From: Anaerotignum faecicola | GTDB lineage: Bacteria > Bacillota > Clostridia > Lachnospirales > Anaerotignaceae | DNA length: 64,000 nt | Assembly: GCA_024460105.1 (NCBI GenBank) | Contig: JANFXS010000006.1 | Span: forward strand, 62,001-126,000 | Reading direction: 5' to 3' | Part shown: piece by piece, positions 45,754-54,544 of the stretch | How the letters are laid out: every line of letters starts with the position of its first letter | Position numbering within the stretch: position 1 is the stretch's first letter | Notes under the pieces: generated by a model | What the model saw: only the letters and a program-made list of their open reading frames with translations | The model's database searches: none | What the model was told of the DNA's origin: nothing | Program-made: the position numbers and the translations under genes

Positions 45754-48522
45754 CTACTCTTCAACGCCGGGAAGGCCGCTTAGCCCGGGAAGGCCTGCAT
45801 TTTCTTCAGGGAGCGGGTCATGGCTGTCGTTGCCGTTTGAAGGCGGCGTATTTTCAGAGCTGCTGCCACTGCTGTTATTTGAATCGTTGCTTGAAGAGTT
45901 TCCGTTTTCCGAACTACTGTTTCCGTTATTGTTATGATTTCCGTTTCCGTCGGGAGGGAACAGCCAATCAGGAGCCTCCGTATCTGTTCCGTCCGTGTTT
46001 CCGGAGCCGTCTGGATTTTCCTCAGAGCCGGTGTGTTCAAGGTCGCATTTTGTGCTTAAATCAATTCCTCCTTCTTCGGGGTTGTTCATAACATTACCGT
46101 CAGAATCTACGGCCAACACAATAGTTTCGATGCTTTCTTCAGGGCAGTTATCGCCGGGCGGCTTTAAGCTGTCCTTACAAATTCTTACTTCTTGATGTAC
46201 GGTGCATGCCGCGGCTGAATTTGCAAAATCAGAAGCGCAAATATCGGTTGTAACGGGGTTTCCAAAATAATCGTTGCTGCAAAGACTGTTCGGCGTACCG
46301 CCTGAAACGGAACACATATTCATGGTGACTATGCCGTTTGGCTGCACAAAACTTTTGTTTTCAAGCCCAGCGTGTATCTGTTCCATTACATCGCGCCATA
46401 GGAGTAAATGATAACTTTTATCATATTTCATTCTTGCTGGATTATCATATCCCATCCATATACCGGCGCAGTAGTAAGGGGTATACCCGGCAAACATGAG
46501 ATCCTTGTCGTCATTTGTCGTACCTGTTTTGCCTGCTATAGGCATACGCACTTGTGAAAATCTTGCAAGGCCGCCTGTTCCGCCGCCTGAAACAACGTCC
46601 TCCATCATATCCGTGAGGAGATAGGCGGTTGTTTCTTTAATTACACGATGACTTTCGGGAGTAGTGTTGTCGATTATAACATTTCCGTCGTGGTCAAGCA
46701 CTTTTGTGTAAAATATAGGCTTATTATACACGCCGCCGTTGGCGATTGCGCTGTAAGCCCCTGTAAGTTCCAGAACGGTAACGCCGTCCGTAACGCCGCC
46801 GAGACTTATTGCCGGAGATTTATCAGTATACAGCTGGCCGTTAATTTCGCGCCCTGGTTCAAGCGTTGTAAATCCAAAATTAACGAGGTAGTCATAAGCT
46901 GTATCAACTCCAACCATAACTATGGTTTTGGCGGCAAGTATATTAAGAGAATCTTTAATTCCTTCCCGAACGCTGCAAAGCCCGCGGTAACCTGAATACC
47001 AGTTTTTAGGCGACCAGCCGTTATAAGTGTATTCTTCGTCGCGTATGAGGGTGCCCGGCATAACAAGGCCGAGATCTATAGCGGGGGCGTATGCGGCAAG
47101 AACCTTAAAGCATGAGCCAGGCTGCCTTAAAGCCTGTGTTGCGCGGTTAAACACAAGGTCTCCTGTTTTTTCACGTCCTCCTACGATAGCTTTAACCTGA
47201 CCGTTATGGTAATCCATAACGACCATTGCGGCTTGTAATGATTTAGACTGTAAAACATTATCGGCTACAAGTTCGTTGCTGTCGTTTAATATTTCGCTTT
47301 TTACGGATTCTACAAACGCGTCAATTTCTTCTTGGCTTGAAACGGTTGTTTCCCTTGAATAATGGCTCTGCTTTTCTGTGGCCTTATCCATAACGGATAT
47401 ATTGTAGGTTACGTTGTAGCTTGTTCCGGAAGGAATAAAAAGCTCGTCCTTTTTAAATGATTCCTCCATGATATTCTGCATATTTGTATTTATTGTCAGA
47501 TATATTTGCAGACCGCCGCTGTAAATCATGTCATATGCCTGCTGCGTCGTTATTTTTTTAACTTCGGCAAGTTGGTCGGCAAGTTCAACTATAGCGCTGT
47601 CTACAAAATAATTGTGCAGTGCGTTTGTGTTTTCATTTGTCTTTTTTGAACCTACTAATTTAGAATAAATGTCTTCGGCCATTGCCTGATCGTATTCGCT
47701 TTGGGTTATATAGCCGAGTTCTTTCATTTTGTTAAGTACAAGCGTCTGACGTTCCTTATTTTGTTCCGGATTGGAAATAGGGCTGTATCTTGAAGGGTTT
47801 TTGGTTATGCCTGCAATGCTTGCACATTCGGCAAGTGTAAGTTCGCTTACGTCTTTTCCGAAATAAAATTCAGCTGCCGCCTGAACGCCGTTAAGGCCGT
47901 GGTTTAAAGCGATTGTGTTCAAATAGAGCTCAAGTATATAGTCTTTGGCCTTTTTTTTGCTGCCAAGAGCTTTTTCCAGGTCTTTTTCAAAATTTACGGC
48001 AAGATATTGTTCCTGCAACTTTCTTTTTAAACGTTTTTCCGAATCTAAAACTTCGTTTTTAATAAGCTGCTGCGTTATCGTACTTGCGCCCTGGGTAGCT
48101 TCCATATTCTTTATGTTGACAAAAAGCGCCCTGAACATACCTTTAATATCAATGCCGTTGTGTTCGTAAAACCTTTCGTCTTCAATTGAAATCACGGCTT
48201 CCTGAAGGTATAAAGGGATTGACGATAGTTTCACATAAACCCTGTTTTCTTTACCATGGAGCCTGTCTATTTCGTTTCCGTTTTCGTCATATATTATGGA
48301 TGTGTAGCTTTCCGGGATTACATCGTCAGCGTTAAGTATAGGGGCTGTTTCGATGATGCCCATGTACGCGCCAAGGAAGGCTCCGCCTAGTGCAAACCCT
48401 CCTACAATGACAATAACAACTATAACTCGCATTATAAGGGTAAAAACCGTATTTTTCCTTTTTCTGCGTTTTTTGCGGCTGTTATTTGTCTTATGCTGAT
48501 TGGCTTTTTGAGAATAATCCAT
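45754..48522 (-). CDS. class A penicillin-binding protein (PBP1-type)
   Basis: Bifunctional peptidoglycan synthase. 922 residues from ATG 48522, chosen for GGAGG 8 bases upstream; the longer frame from 48549 lacks a site. Order: basic cytosolic tail, membrane span (about 30-55), GT51 glycosyltransferase (about 85-260; EDERFYEHNGID with catalytic Glu, QGASTITQQLIKN), transpeptidase (about 420-720) with SCFK (active Ser), SLN in KDSLNILAAK and KTGTTNDDKD. A Gly/Asn/Ser-rich acidic tail of about 90 residues ends the protein, probably a wall-spanning spacer. Single gene, terminator after. Confidence 0.95.
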   Translation of the reverse strand: MDYSQKANQHKTNNSRKKRRKRKNTVFTLIMRVIVVIVIVGGFALGGAFLGAYMGIIETAPILNADDVIPESYTSIIYDENGNEIDRLHGKENRVYVKLSSIPLYLQEAVISIEDERFYEHNGIDIKGMFRALFVNIKNMEATQGASTITQQLIKNEVLDSEKRLKRKLQEQYLAVNFEKDLEKALGSKKKAKDYILELYLNTIALNHGLNGVQAAAEFYFGKDVSELTLAECASIAGITKNPSRYSPISNPEQNKERQTLVLNKMKELGYITQSEYDQAMAEDIYSKLVGSKKTNENTNALHNYFVDSAIVELADQLAEVKKITTQQAYDMIYSGGLQIYLTINTNMQNIMEESFKKDELFIPSGTSYNVTYNISVMDKATEKQSHYSRETTVSSQEEIDAFVESVKSEILNDSNELVADNVLQSKSLQAAMVVMDYHNGQVKAIVGGREKTGDLVFNRATQALRQPGSCFKVLAAYAPAIDLGLVMPGTLIRDEEYTYNGWSPKNWYSGYRGLCSVREGIKDSLNILAAKTIVMVGVDTAYDYLVNFGFTTLEPGREINGQLYTDKSPAISLGGVTDGVTVLELTGAYSAIANGGVYNKPIFYTKVLDHDGNVIIDNTTPESHRVIKETTAYLLTDMMEDVVSGGGTGGLARFSQVRMPIAGKTGTTNDDKDLMFAGYTPYYCAGIWMGYDNPARMKYDKSYHLLLWRDVMEQIHAGLENKSFVQPNGIVTMNMCSVSGGTPNSLCSNDYFGNPVTTDICASDFANSAAACTVHQEVRICKDSLKPPGDNCPEESIETIVLAVDSDGNVMNNPEEGGIDLSTKCDLEHTGSEENPDGSGNTDGTDTEAPDWLFPPDGNGNHNNNGNSSSENGNSSSNDSNNSSGSSSENTPPSNGNDSHDPLPEENAGLPGLSGLPGVEE

Positions 48523-48684
48523 TATATGCCTCCTTTCATCATTTAGCAATTATAGCAGAAAAAAAAGAGATGTTAAAGTATATTTATTAAATATTAGGTA
48601 ATATTTGCATAAGGATTTATTAAAAAACTATTACAATGCAGAAAACGGCCTGCACAAACATAGTATGTTTAATGGGGGTGCGAT

Positions 48685-49320
48685 ATGGAAGCATATTTAA
48701 AAAAGCATTATGTAAGCAGCAGAAAAAAGCGTATTTTTTTATTTAAAACCGCTGCGGCGGTATTTGTTCTGATTAATATATTTTTGGCTGCCGAACGGAA
48801 GATTATGCCTGCCGTAATTGAAATAAGTATGGTTGAAGCGAAGCAAATTGCGGCGGGGGTGATTGACAGATGCGTAAGCGGGAGCATAGAGGGCAGAGAA
48901 CTTAATACAGGCGATTTTTTCAGCGATAATGGGGAGTCGTTTTCGGCAAACACAGTGCTTATAAATGAATTATGTGCAGACGTAAGCGAAAGTATTAATA
49001 ATGAAATGGCGGAAATGGAAAAAAGGAAAGTATATATACCTCTAGGCTCCGCCTTAGGCATTGACTATTTTGCCAATACAGGTCCCGAAATTGGTTTTTA
49101 CATAAAACAGATGGGCAAAGCCGATGTAGATTATGAAACCGAATTTCTGACGGCAGGTATAAACCAAGTTAATTTCAGGGTTTATATTTCCGTAAAGCTT
49201 GATATTAAGACAGTTAACCCATTGGGAAGCGGCACTGTTGAAACAACAAGGAAAATTGTTTTAATAGATACGGTAAAGGCAGGAAAAGTTCCGAATAATT
49301 ATATTAATATGGGCAAATAA
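48685..49320 (+). CDS. yunB: sporulation protein YunB
   Basis: 211 residues with one N-terminal membrane span (about 21-39) and the bulk on the far side. The IPLGSALGIDYFANTGPEI segment near 119-137 is the conserved core of YunB, a sigma-E-dependent protein needed for full sporulation in B. subtilis. AATGGGGGTG precedes the ATG. It is divergent from the PBP gene. larE follows after 70 bp. Confidence 0.88.
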   Translation: MEAYLKKHYVSSRKKRIFLFKTAAAVFVLINIFLAAERKIMPAVIEISMVEAKQIAAGVIDRCVSGSIEGRELNTGDFFSDNGESFSANTVLINELCADVSESINNEMAEMEKRKVYIPLGSALGIDYFANTGPEIGFYIKQMGKADVDYETEFLTAGINQVNFRVYISVKLDIKTVNPLGSGTVETTRKIVLIDTVKAGKVPNNYINMGK

Positions 49321-49390
49321 AGTTGAAAAATGAAGTATATAATAGTAAAATAGTATGAATTAAACGAGCTTTCAATATGGGGGTAATTAT

Positions 49391-50167
49391 ATGGGAAAAA
49401 TGAAAAATCTTGAAGATATTTTAAATGGATATAAAAAAATTTGCATTGCATATTCCGGGGGGACAGATTCCGATTTTCTCCTTAATGCCGCCGTGAAAGC
49501 GCTTGGGGATAATGTTATTGCAATTATAGCGAACGGGGCCCAACTTGCTTCAAAGGATTTTGACGATGCCGTTCGTCTTGCAAAAAAAGCGGGAGTGATG
49601 TATTATACAGTTGAAGCCGACGTGTTTAAAACAGAAGAGTTTAAACATAATAGGAAAGACCGCTGTTATCACTGCAAAAAAAATATAATGGGCGGCGTGC
49701 TGAAAAAAGCGGAAGAGCTCGGTTTCAGTGTTGTTGCCGACGGAAAAAATTTAGACGACGCAGGCGTTTACAGGCCCGGAGCGGCGGCGGCCGAAGAGCT
49801 TGGAATTGTCAGCCCGCTTTATCAGGCAGGATTCACAAAAAAAGATATACGCGAAGAGGCTTTTAGAATGGGGCTTGAAACCTGGGATAAAGCGTCAAAC
49901 TCGTGCTTGGCAACGCGTTTCCCATACGACACTTTACTGACGGCGGAAAACTTTTCTATGGTTGAAAGGGCTGAAAAGCTTATTGATGACGCGGGCATTA
50001 AAAGCGGAAGGGTCAGGCTTCACGGCGACATTGCGAGGATTGAAATGCCGCGGGAGTATTTTGAGGCGTTTATGAAAGACGCCGTATTGATTAAGAAAAT
50101 CAAGGATATAGGATTTAAATACATAACTTTGGACTTGGAAGGGTTCAGAAGCGGAAGCATGGATTGA
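49391..50167 (+). CDS. larE: LarE, sacrificial sulfur transferase of nickel-pincer cofactor synthesis
   Basis: Adenylates the pyridinium biscarboxylate made by LarB and donates sulfur from its own cysteine. 258 residues. PP-loop IAYSGGTDSDFLL near 19-31 binds ATP; SNSCLATRF near 168-176 holds the sacrificial Cys; DRCYHCKKNI near 91-100 provides further cysteines. ATP-grasp-like C-terminal half follows. First gene of larE-larB-larC1-larC2, which overlap or abut. GGGGGTAATT before the ATG. Confidence 0.93.
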   Translation: MGKMKNLEDILNGYKKICIAYSGGTDSDFLLNAAVKALGDNVIAIIANGAQLASKDFDDAVRLAKKAGVMYYTVEADVFKTEEFKHNRKDRCYHCKKNIMGGVLKKAEELGFSVVADGKNLDDAGVYRPGAAAAEELGIVSPLYQAGFTKKDIREEAFRMGLETWDKASNSCLATRFPYDTLLTAENFSMVERAEKLIDDAGIKSGRVRLHGDIARIEMPREYFEAFMKDAVLIKKIKDIGFKYITLDLEGFRSGSMD

Positions 50168-50184
50168 AAGGGGCGGTTAATAAA

Positions 50185-50937
50185 TTGGATGTAAGGACTG
50201 TGCTGAATAGTTTGAAAGAAGGGAAGATTTCCGTTGAAGAAGCTGAAAAGCATTTAAAATTTAAACCATTTGAAGATTTGGGATATGCCGTTATAGATCA
50301 TCAGCGCGCTTTAAGAAACGGATGCCCTGAAGTTATTTATTGCGCGGGCAAAACTATTGAACAGATTAAAGGCATAGTTGAGAATATGCTCAGAGCCGGC
50401 ACAAAAAATATACTCGGAACAAGGGCGACGGAGGAAATGTATTTGGGCGTGAAGGAAATTTGCCCTGATGCGGTTTACCACAAAGATGCAAGGATTATAC
50501 TTATCGAACGCGAACCGGTTGAAAAGACCGGAGGGAAAATACTTGTAGCCACTGGAGGCACAAGCGACATACCGGTTGCGGAAGAAGCCGCGCTTACGGC
50601 AGAGTATCTCGGAAATAATGTTGAAAGGGTTTATGATGTGGGAGTTGCCGGCCTTCACAGACTTTTAGCAAAATTGGATAAAATAGCTGAAGCGGATGTT
50701 ATAATTGCGGTTGCTGGAATGGAGGGCGCTTTGGCAAGCGTTATAGGAGGGCTTACCGATAAGCCTGTTATAGCGGTGCCGACGTCGGTCGGATACGGCG
50801 CAAATTTTAACGGCCTTTCTTCGCTTTTATGCATGCTTAACAGCTGTGCAAACGGCGTTGTTGTTGTGAATATCGATAATGGTTTCGGGGCGGGATATAC
50901 GGCTAACAGCATTAATAAATTGGGGGCAAGAAAATAA
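50185..50937 (+). CDS. larB: LarB, carboxylase/hydrolase of nickel-pincer cofactor synthesis
   Basis: Uses CO2 and nicotinic acid adenine dinucleotide to make the dicarboxylated precursor. About 250 residues from TTG 50185 (AAAGGGG about ten bases upstream); another TTG at 50164 overlaps larE but precedes the ribosome site. C-terminal half is PurE-like: VATGGTSDIPVAEEAALTAE near 121-140, DVGVAGLHRL near 152-161, GMEGALASVIGGL near 181-193 and PTSVGYGANFNGLSSLL near 202-218. Stops at the base before the larC1 start. Confidence 0.92.
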   Translation: MDVRTVLNSLKEGKISVEEAEKHLKFKPFEDLGYAVIDHQRALRNGCPEVIYCAGKTIEQIKGIVENMLRAGTKNILGTRATEEMYLGVKEICPDAVYHKDARIILIEREPVEKTGGKILVATGGTSDIPVAEEAALTAEYLGNNVERVYDVGVAGLHRLLAKLDKIAEADVIIAVAGMEGALASVIGGLTDKPVIAVPTSVGYGANFNGLSSLLCMLNSCANGVVVVNIDNGFGAGYTANSINKLGARK

Positions 50938-51842
50938 TGGGAAAAATTTTATATTTCGATTGTTTCGCTGGAATAAGCGGAGATATGACTTTAGGTGCGC
51001 TTCTTGATTTAGGAATTGATAAAGAAGCGTTTCTCGAGGAAATTAAAAAGATAAATGTTGACGGATTTAAAATTGAACTTGGCAGGGCTGAGAAAAACGG
51101 CATTGGGGCTGTTGACGTTGACGTAGTGATTGAAGGCGATGAAGGAGGGCATCACCACCACGATCACGGACATGCCCACGAGCATTGCCATGGCCACGAG
51201 CATGGACATAAACATTGCCACAGCCATGAGGACGGACACGAAGCGATTCATCATCATGAGGAATGGTGCGGGCATGAGCATAAGCATAATCATGACCACG
51301 ATCACCATCATGGCCATGTACATAGAAATCTTTTTGACGTTAATAAAATTATAGATGAAAGCTCAATAAGCGATAAAGCAAAAGAGCTGGCAAAGAAAAT
51401 ATTTATGAGGGTTGCGGAGGCTGAAGCGAAGGTACACGGCAAAAGCCTTGAGGAAGTCCATTTCCATGAAGTCGGGGCGTTGGATTCTATTGTCGATATA
51501 ATCGGAACGGCAATTTTAATTGATATGATTAATCCCGATGAAATATATGCGTCTGTTGTTAACGACGGATATGGATTTATAGAGTGCCAGCATGGACAGA
51601 TTCCCGTGCCTGTTCCGGCAACGGCCGAGATTTTCTCTTCTTCAAATGTAGTAAGCAGACAGATTGATATTGATACCGAGCTTGTAACGCCTACAGGTGC
51701 GGCTATAATTGCCGAACTTGCAGAGTCATACGGTCCTGCTCCTGTAATGAACACATTAAAAACCGGATATGGGGCGGGGAAAAAGAATATTAAAATACCA
51801 AACGTTTTAAGAGTTATGCTTGGCGAAAGGCATGAAGGATAA
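50937..51842 (+). CDS. larC1: LarC1, N-terminal nickel-insertion subunit with His-rich metal segment
   Basis: LarC inserts nickel into the pincer cofactor using CTP. 301 residues; N-terminal KILYFDCFAGISGDMTLGAL is diagnostic. Residues 72-129 are a run of His with Gly, Glu and Asp (29 His of 58 residues), presumably a nickel store or metal trap. The part after residue 130 (SLEEVHFHEVGALDSIVDIIG, TELVTPTGAAIIAELA) is the conserved core. The frame stops at TAA 51840-51842 exactly where the larC2 ATG begins (TAATG). LarC is one protein in many species and is read by frameshift in Lactobacillus plantarum. Confidence 0.92.
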   Translation: MGKILYFDCFAGISGDMTLGALLDLGIDKEAFLEEIKKINVDGFKIELGRAEKNGIGAVDVDVVIEGDEGGHHHHDHGHAHEHCHGHEHGHKHCHSHEDGHEAIHHHEEWCGHEHKHNHDHDHHHGHVHRNLFDVNKIIDESSISDKAKELAKKIFMRVAEAEAKVHGKSLEEVHFHEVGALDSIVDIIGTAILIDMINPDEIYASVVNDGYGFIECQHGQIPVPVPATAEIFSSSNVVSRQIDIDTELVTPTGAAIIAELAESYGPAPVMNTLKTGYGAGKKNIKIPNVLRVMLGERHEG

Positions 51843-52273
51843 TGGATTTTAAAACAAGAGACGTTATAAACGTGCTTGAAACAAACATCGACGACTGTAC
51901 GGGTGAAACGCTCGGATATGTAATGGACAGACTTTTTAAGGCAGGCGCGAGGGATGTTTTTTATACGCCTATATATATGAAGAAAAACCGTCCGGCGTAT
52001 AAGCTTACCGTACTTTGTACGGACGATATGACGGAAGAAGCGGAAAATATTATTTTTTCCGAAACGACTTCTATCGGCCTCAGAAAAAGAAAAGAAGAAA
52101 GGGTATGTTTGAAAAGGGAAATCAAAGAAATAGAAACAAAATACGGGAAATTAAAAGTTAAATCTGTTTTAAGCCCTATAGGTGAAAAAATATATCCTGA
52201 ATTTGAAAGCGCAAAAGAACTTGCGGAAAAAAACCATACAGCGTTAAACGAAATATATAAGGAAATAAAATAA
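51842..52273 (+). CDS. larC2: LarC2, C-terminal CTP/nickel domain of LarC
   Basis: 143 residues. LETNIDDCTGETLGYVMDRLFKAGARDVFYTPIYMKKNRPAYKLTVLC (given as parts) covers the conserved C-terminal LarC start: NIDD near residue 17 and MKKNRP near 43. ATG 51842 overlaps the larC1 stop by one base. The larC2 frame is -1 relative to larC1, and an upstream TGA at 51833 leaves a window of only about seven bases for frameshifting. No classical slippery heptamer is seen. Either coupled reinitiation or frameshift could supply the C-terminal domain. A terminator follows directly. Confidence 0.9.
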   Translation: MDFKTRDVINVLETNIDDCTGETLGYVMDRLFKAGARDVFYTPIYMKKNRPAYKLTVLCTDDMTEEAENIIFSETTSIGLRKRKEERVCLKREIKEIETKYGKLKVKSVLSPIGEKIYPEFESAKELAEKNHTALNEIYKEIK

Positions 52274-52299
52274 ATGGCCTGAAAAGGCCATTTTTATTT
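52272..52299 (+). terminator. intrinsic terminator after larC2
   Basis: AAATGGCCT-GAAA-AGGCCATTT stem followed by TTATTT; it overlaps the larC2 stop codon. GAAA tetraloop. Confidence 0.88.
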
Positions 52300-52422
52300 G
52301 AAAAAATCAGTTTCAGTTTAAATGTGGGTTCTGACATTTTTTTAAAAAGAAGTTTCCGGCGAAATATGTTTAATGATGTAAACTTGAGTTAAGAAATGCG
52401 TAATATAATTATAAAATAAAAC

Positions 52423-52466
52423 GTAACATATTTTTAATAAATTAAATATATTACAAGTAGATTACA
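52423..52466 (-). promoter_or_regulatory. upstream WalR-type box
   Basis: On the minus strand 52450-52466 reads TGTAAT-CTACT-TGTAAT, a perfect match to the WalR consensus TGTWAH-N5-TGTWAH. A partial match (TATTAA-AAATA-TGTTAC, minus strand) lies at 52423-52439. About 90 bp upstream of the -35. Confidence 0.7.
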
Positions 52467-52556
52467 ATAAAAAAGCTTATTTGTAAGAAAAAAGTAATTT
52501 AATTTGTTAAAAATTCATAAAAAAGCTCTTTTTTTTAGCTTATTTTTAAATTTTAG

Positions 52557-52585
52557 TTGACATTTATGGTAAACATACTTATAAT
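52557..52585 (+). promoter_or_regulatory. consensus sigma-A promoter of the NlpC/P60 gene
   Basis: TTGACA (52557-52562), 17 bp, TATAAT (52580-52585): perfect in both boxes and spacing. Confidence 0.9.
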
Positions 52586-52591
52586 TAACTC

Positions 52592-52608
52592 GTAACAAAA
52601 ACGTAACA
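52592..52608 (-). promoter_or_regulatory. WalR-type box at the transcription start
   Basis: Minus strand TGTTAC-GTTTT-TGTTAC is a perfect WalR consensus (two hexamers, 5-bp spacer). It covers the predicted +1 region, a position more often linked to repression than activation. Confidence 0.72.
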
Positions 52609-52627
52609 ATTATTAATGGGGGTAATT

Positions 52628-53740
52628 ATGATATTACATAAAATAAGCGCATCTTTAATTATTGGTTCGGTTTTAACACTCGGATTTTCATTTAACGCAT
52701 TTGCCGCGGTTAAAGGAACTATTAAAGGAAGCGATATAAATGTCAGATCAGATAAAAGTACATCTTCAGAAAAAATTGATGTTTTGAATAACGGCGATAA
52801 TATTGAAATACTTGCAAAAGACGGAGACTGGTATAAAATTTCATTCGATAATGTAAACGGCGCTTACGTTTCTTCTGAATTTGTTAACATTACGGAAGCC
52901 CAAGGGCAGGTTAATGACAACGACGTTAATGTAAGAAGCAAAGCTTCGACATCTTCAGATACCGTTGCTAAAGTTAATAAGGGCGATACCGTAACGGTAA
53001 CGGCACAAGACGGAAGCTGGTATCAGATCAGAAGAGGAAACGGCGATACGGCGTATGTAAGCAAATCGTATGTTACAGGAGAATTATTAAGTGAAGTTCC
53101 GACTTTTTCAGGCGGAGAAGAAATCGCTTCTCAGACTTACGCTATTGTTACAGGCTCATCTTTGAGGCTTAGAGATTCTGCCTCAACGGACGGCGGGATT
53201 ATTACGACGCTTTCTTTAGATGAAGTGCTTGATGTTTTAGAGGTTAATGGAGATTGGGTAAAAGTTAAAACAGATGCGGGACAAACAGGATATGTAAGCA
53301 GCGAATTTGTTGCGGTGCGTACAGGAGAAAAACCTTCAAGAAGCGCGTCGTCAAAGGGCGATTCGATTGTAGCATATGCAAAACAGTTCCTCGGCACGCC
53401 GTATTCATGGGCTGGAACGAACCTTAATTCAGGCGTTGACTGCTCGGGATTTGTTTACGCCGTTATGAAAAATTTTGGGATAAGCCTTAACAGAAGCTCG
53501 GCTTCTATGGCTTCAAACGGCGTTTATGTTGACAGGGCCAACCTTCAGGCAGGAGATCTTGTATTTTTTGATACAACAAACGCTACAAACCAAGGATACA
53601 TTTCGCATGTCGGAATCTATATGGGCGATGGAAATATAATACATTCTTCAAGCGGAAAACAGTGGGGCGTTACAATAAACAGCCTTTCAGAGCCTTACTA
53701 TAACACTAAATATGTTACTGCAAGAAGGGTGTTAAGATAA
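52628..53740 (+). CDS. secreted SH3b-SH3b-SH3b-NlpC/P60 peptidoglycan hydrolase
   Basis: 370 residues from ATG 52628 (GGGGGT upstream; the ATG at 52616 contains the site). Signal peptide to about residue 27 (...GFSFNAFA), three bacterial SH3 domains (about 30-92, 93-155, 167-230) with repeated DINVRSDKSTSS / DVNVRSKASTSS / SLRLRDSASTDG motifs that bind peptidoglycan, a short Ser-rich linker, then an NlpC/P60 endopeptidase (about 245-370). Catalytic Cys in VDCSGFVYAV, His in SHVGIYMGDG and third polar residue His in NIIHSSSG. Cuts D-Glu to diamino acid bonds in wall peptides. Confidence 0.94.
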   Translation: MILHKISASLIIGSVLTLGFSFNAFAAVKGTIKGSDINVRSDKSTSSEKIDVLNNGDNIEILAKDGDWYKISFDNVNGAYVSSEFVNITEAQGQVNDNDVNVRSKASTSSDTVAKVNKGDTVTVTAQDGSWYQIRRGNGDTAYVSKSYVTGELLSEVPTFSGGEEIASQTYAIVTGSSLRLRDSASTDGGIITTLSLDEVLDVLEVNGDWVKVKTDAGQTGYVSSEFVAVRTGEKPSRSASSKGDSIVAYAKQFLGTPYSWAGTNLNSGVDCSGFVYAVMKNFGISLNRSSASMASNGVYVDRANLQAGDLVFFDTTNATNQGYISHVGIYMGDGNIIHSSSGKQWGVTINSLSEPYYNTKYVTARRVLR

Positions 53741-53757
53741 TAAGTTTAAATATTACG

Positions 53758-53790
53758 GCACATGGGTTAAAATCCTATGTGCTTTTTATT
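53758..53790 (+). terminator. intrinsic terminator after NlpC/P60 gene
   Basis: GCACATGGG-TTAAAAT-CCTATGTGC stem followed by TTTTTATT. Confidence 0.85.
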
Positions 53791-53885
53791 TATTATATTT
53801 ATCGGCTGTTTTAATTATGACCCGTATTAAAAATATTTTTAAGGTACATAATATTACTGATAAATATTTTCAGGAGGTATAATTT

Positions 53886-54494
53886 ATGGCAGTTGATTTT
53901 AAAATGAGTGAAACAAAGACTAACTTAATGAAAGCTTTTGCAGGTGAAAGCCAGGCAAGAAATCGTTATACATTCGGCGCGTCGCAGGCTAAATCACAGA
54001 ACCTTCATGTTATTGAGGCTATTTTTACATTTACGGCAAATCAGGAAAAAGAACATGCGGAGATTTTTTATAACCATTTAAAAGAAATGGCCGGGGAAAC
54101 GATCCAAATTGACGGCGGATATCCTGTTGATATATCTGATTCGATTATTCAAATCCTGAGATATGCACAGCATAATGAGTATGAAGAATATGACGATGTT
54201 TATAAGAGTTTTGGAGATAAGGCTCTTGAAGAAGGGTTTCCGAAAATTGCAAGTTCATTCCATAAAATTGCCGAAATAGAAAAAGTGCATGGGGACAGAT
54301 TTGGTAAGTTTGCGGATCTCTTGGAACAGAATAAGCTTTTTGTTTCAGATGTTGAATGTGCATGGATGTGTTTAAATTGCGGTTATATTTATAAAGGAAA
54401 AGAAGTTCCTACAAAATGCCCTGTATGCGAACATGACAAAGGATTTTTTATCCGCTTGGAATTAGCACCTTATGAATGTGGAGAAAATAAATAG
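53886..54494 (+). CDS. rbr: rubrerythrin
   Basis: Peroxide-reducing non-haem iron protein of anaerobes. 202 residues: N-terminal four-helix diiron domain (ferritin-like; GESQARNRYT near 19-28, NQEKEHAEIFYNH near 51-63, AEIEKVHGDRF near 128-138 supply Glu/His ligands) and a C-terminal rubredoxin-like domain with CLNCGYIY and CPVCEHDKGFF (near 161-188) for the FeS4 site. AGGAGGTA site. Single-gene transcript with a terminator. Confidence 0.96.
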   Translation: MAVDFKMSETKTNLMKAFAGESQARNRYTFGASQAKSQNLHVIEAIFTFTANQEKEHAEIFYNHLKEMAGETIQIDGGYPVDISDSIIQILRYAQHNEYEEYDDVYKSFGDKALEEGFPKIASSFHKIAEIEKVHGDRFGKFADLLEQNKLFVSDVECAWMCLNCGYIYKGKEVPTKCPVCEHDKGFFIRLELAPYECGENK

Positions 54495-54512
54495 AGCTTA
54501 CTAATTGCAGAC

Positions 54513-54544
54513 AAAGCGGCCAATAATTACATGGCCGCTTTTAT
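54513..54544 (+). terminator. intrinsic terminator after rbr
   Basis: AAAGCGGCCA-ATAATTACA-TGGCCGCTTT stem, then TATAATATTTTT. The rest of the spacer to 54770 shows nothing but AT-rich DNA. Confidence 0.88.

Noticed and set aside
45746-46195. Plus-strand open frames opposite the PBP tail
   Set aside because: Antisense of a Ser/Asn/Gly-rich low-complexity segment; compositional artefact.
51150-51320. Short tandem-like CATGAGCAT repeats resembling a satellite
   Set aside because: Explained as codons of the His-rich LarC1 segment, in frame with conserved flanks.
51009-51323. Minus-strand frame rich in Met and Val opposite the His-rich part of larC1
   Set aside because: Mirror of CAT/CAC codons; no start site.
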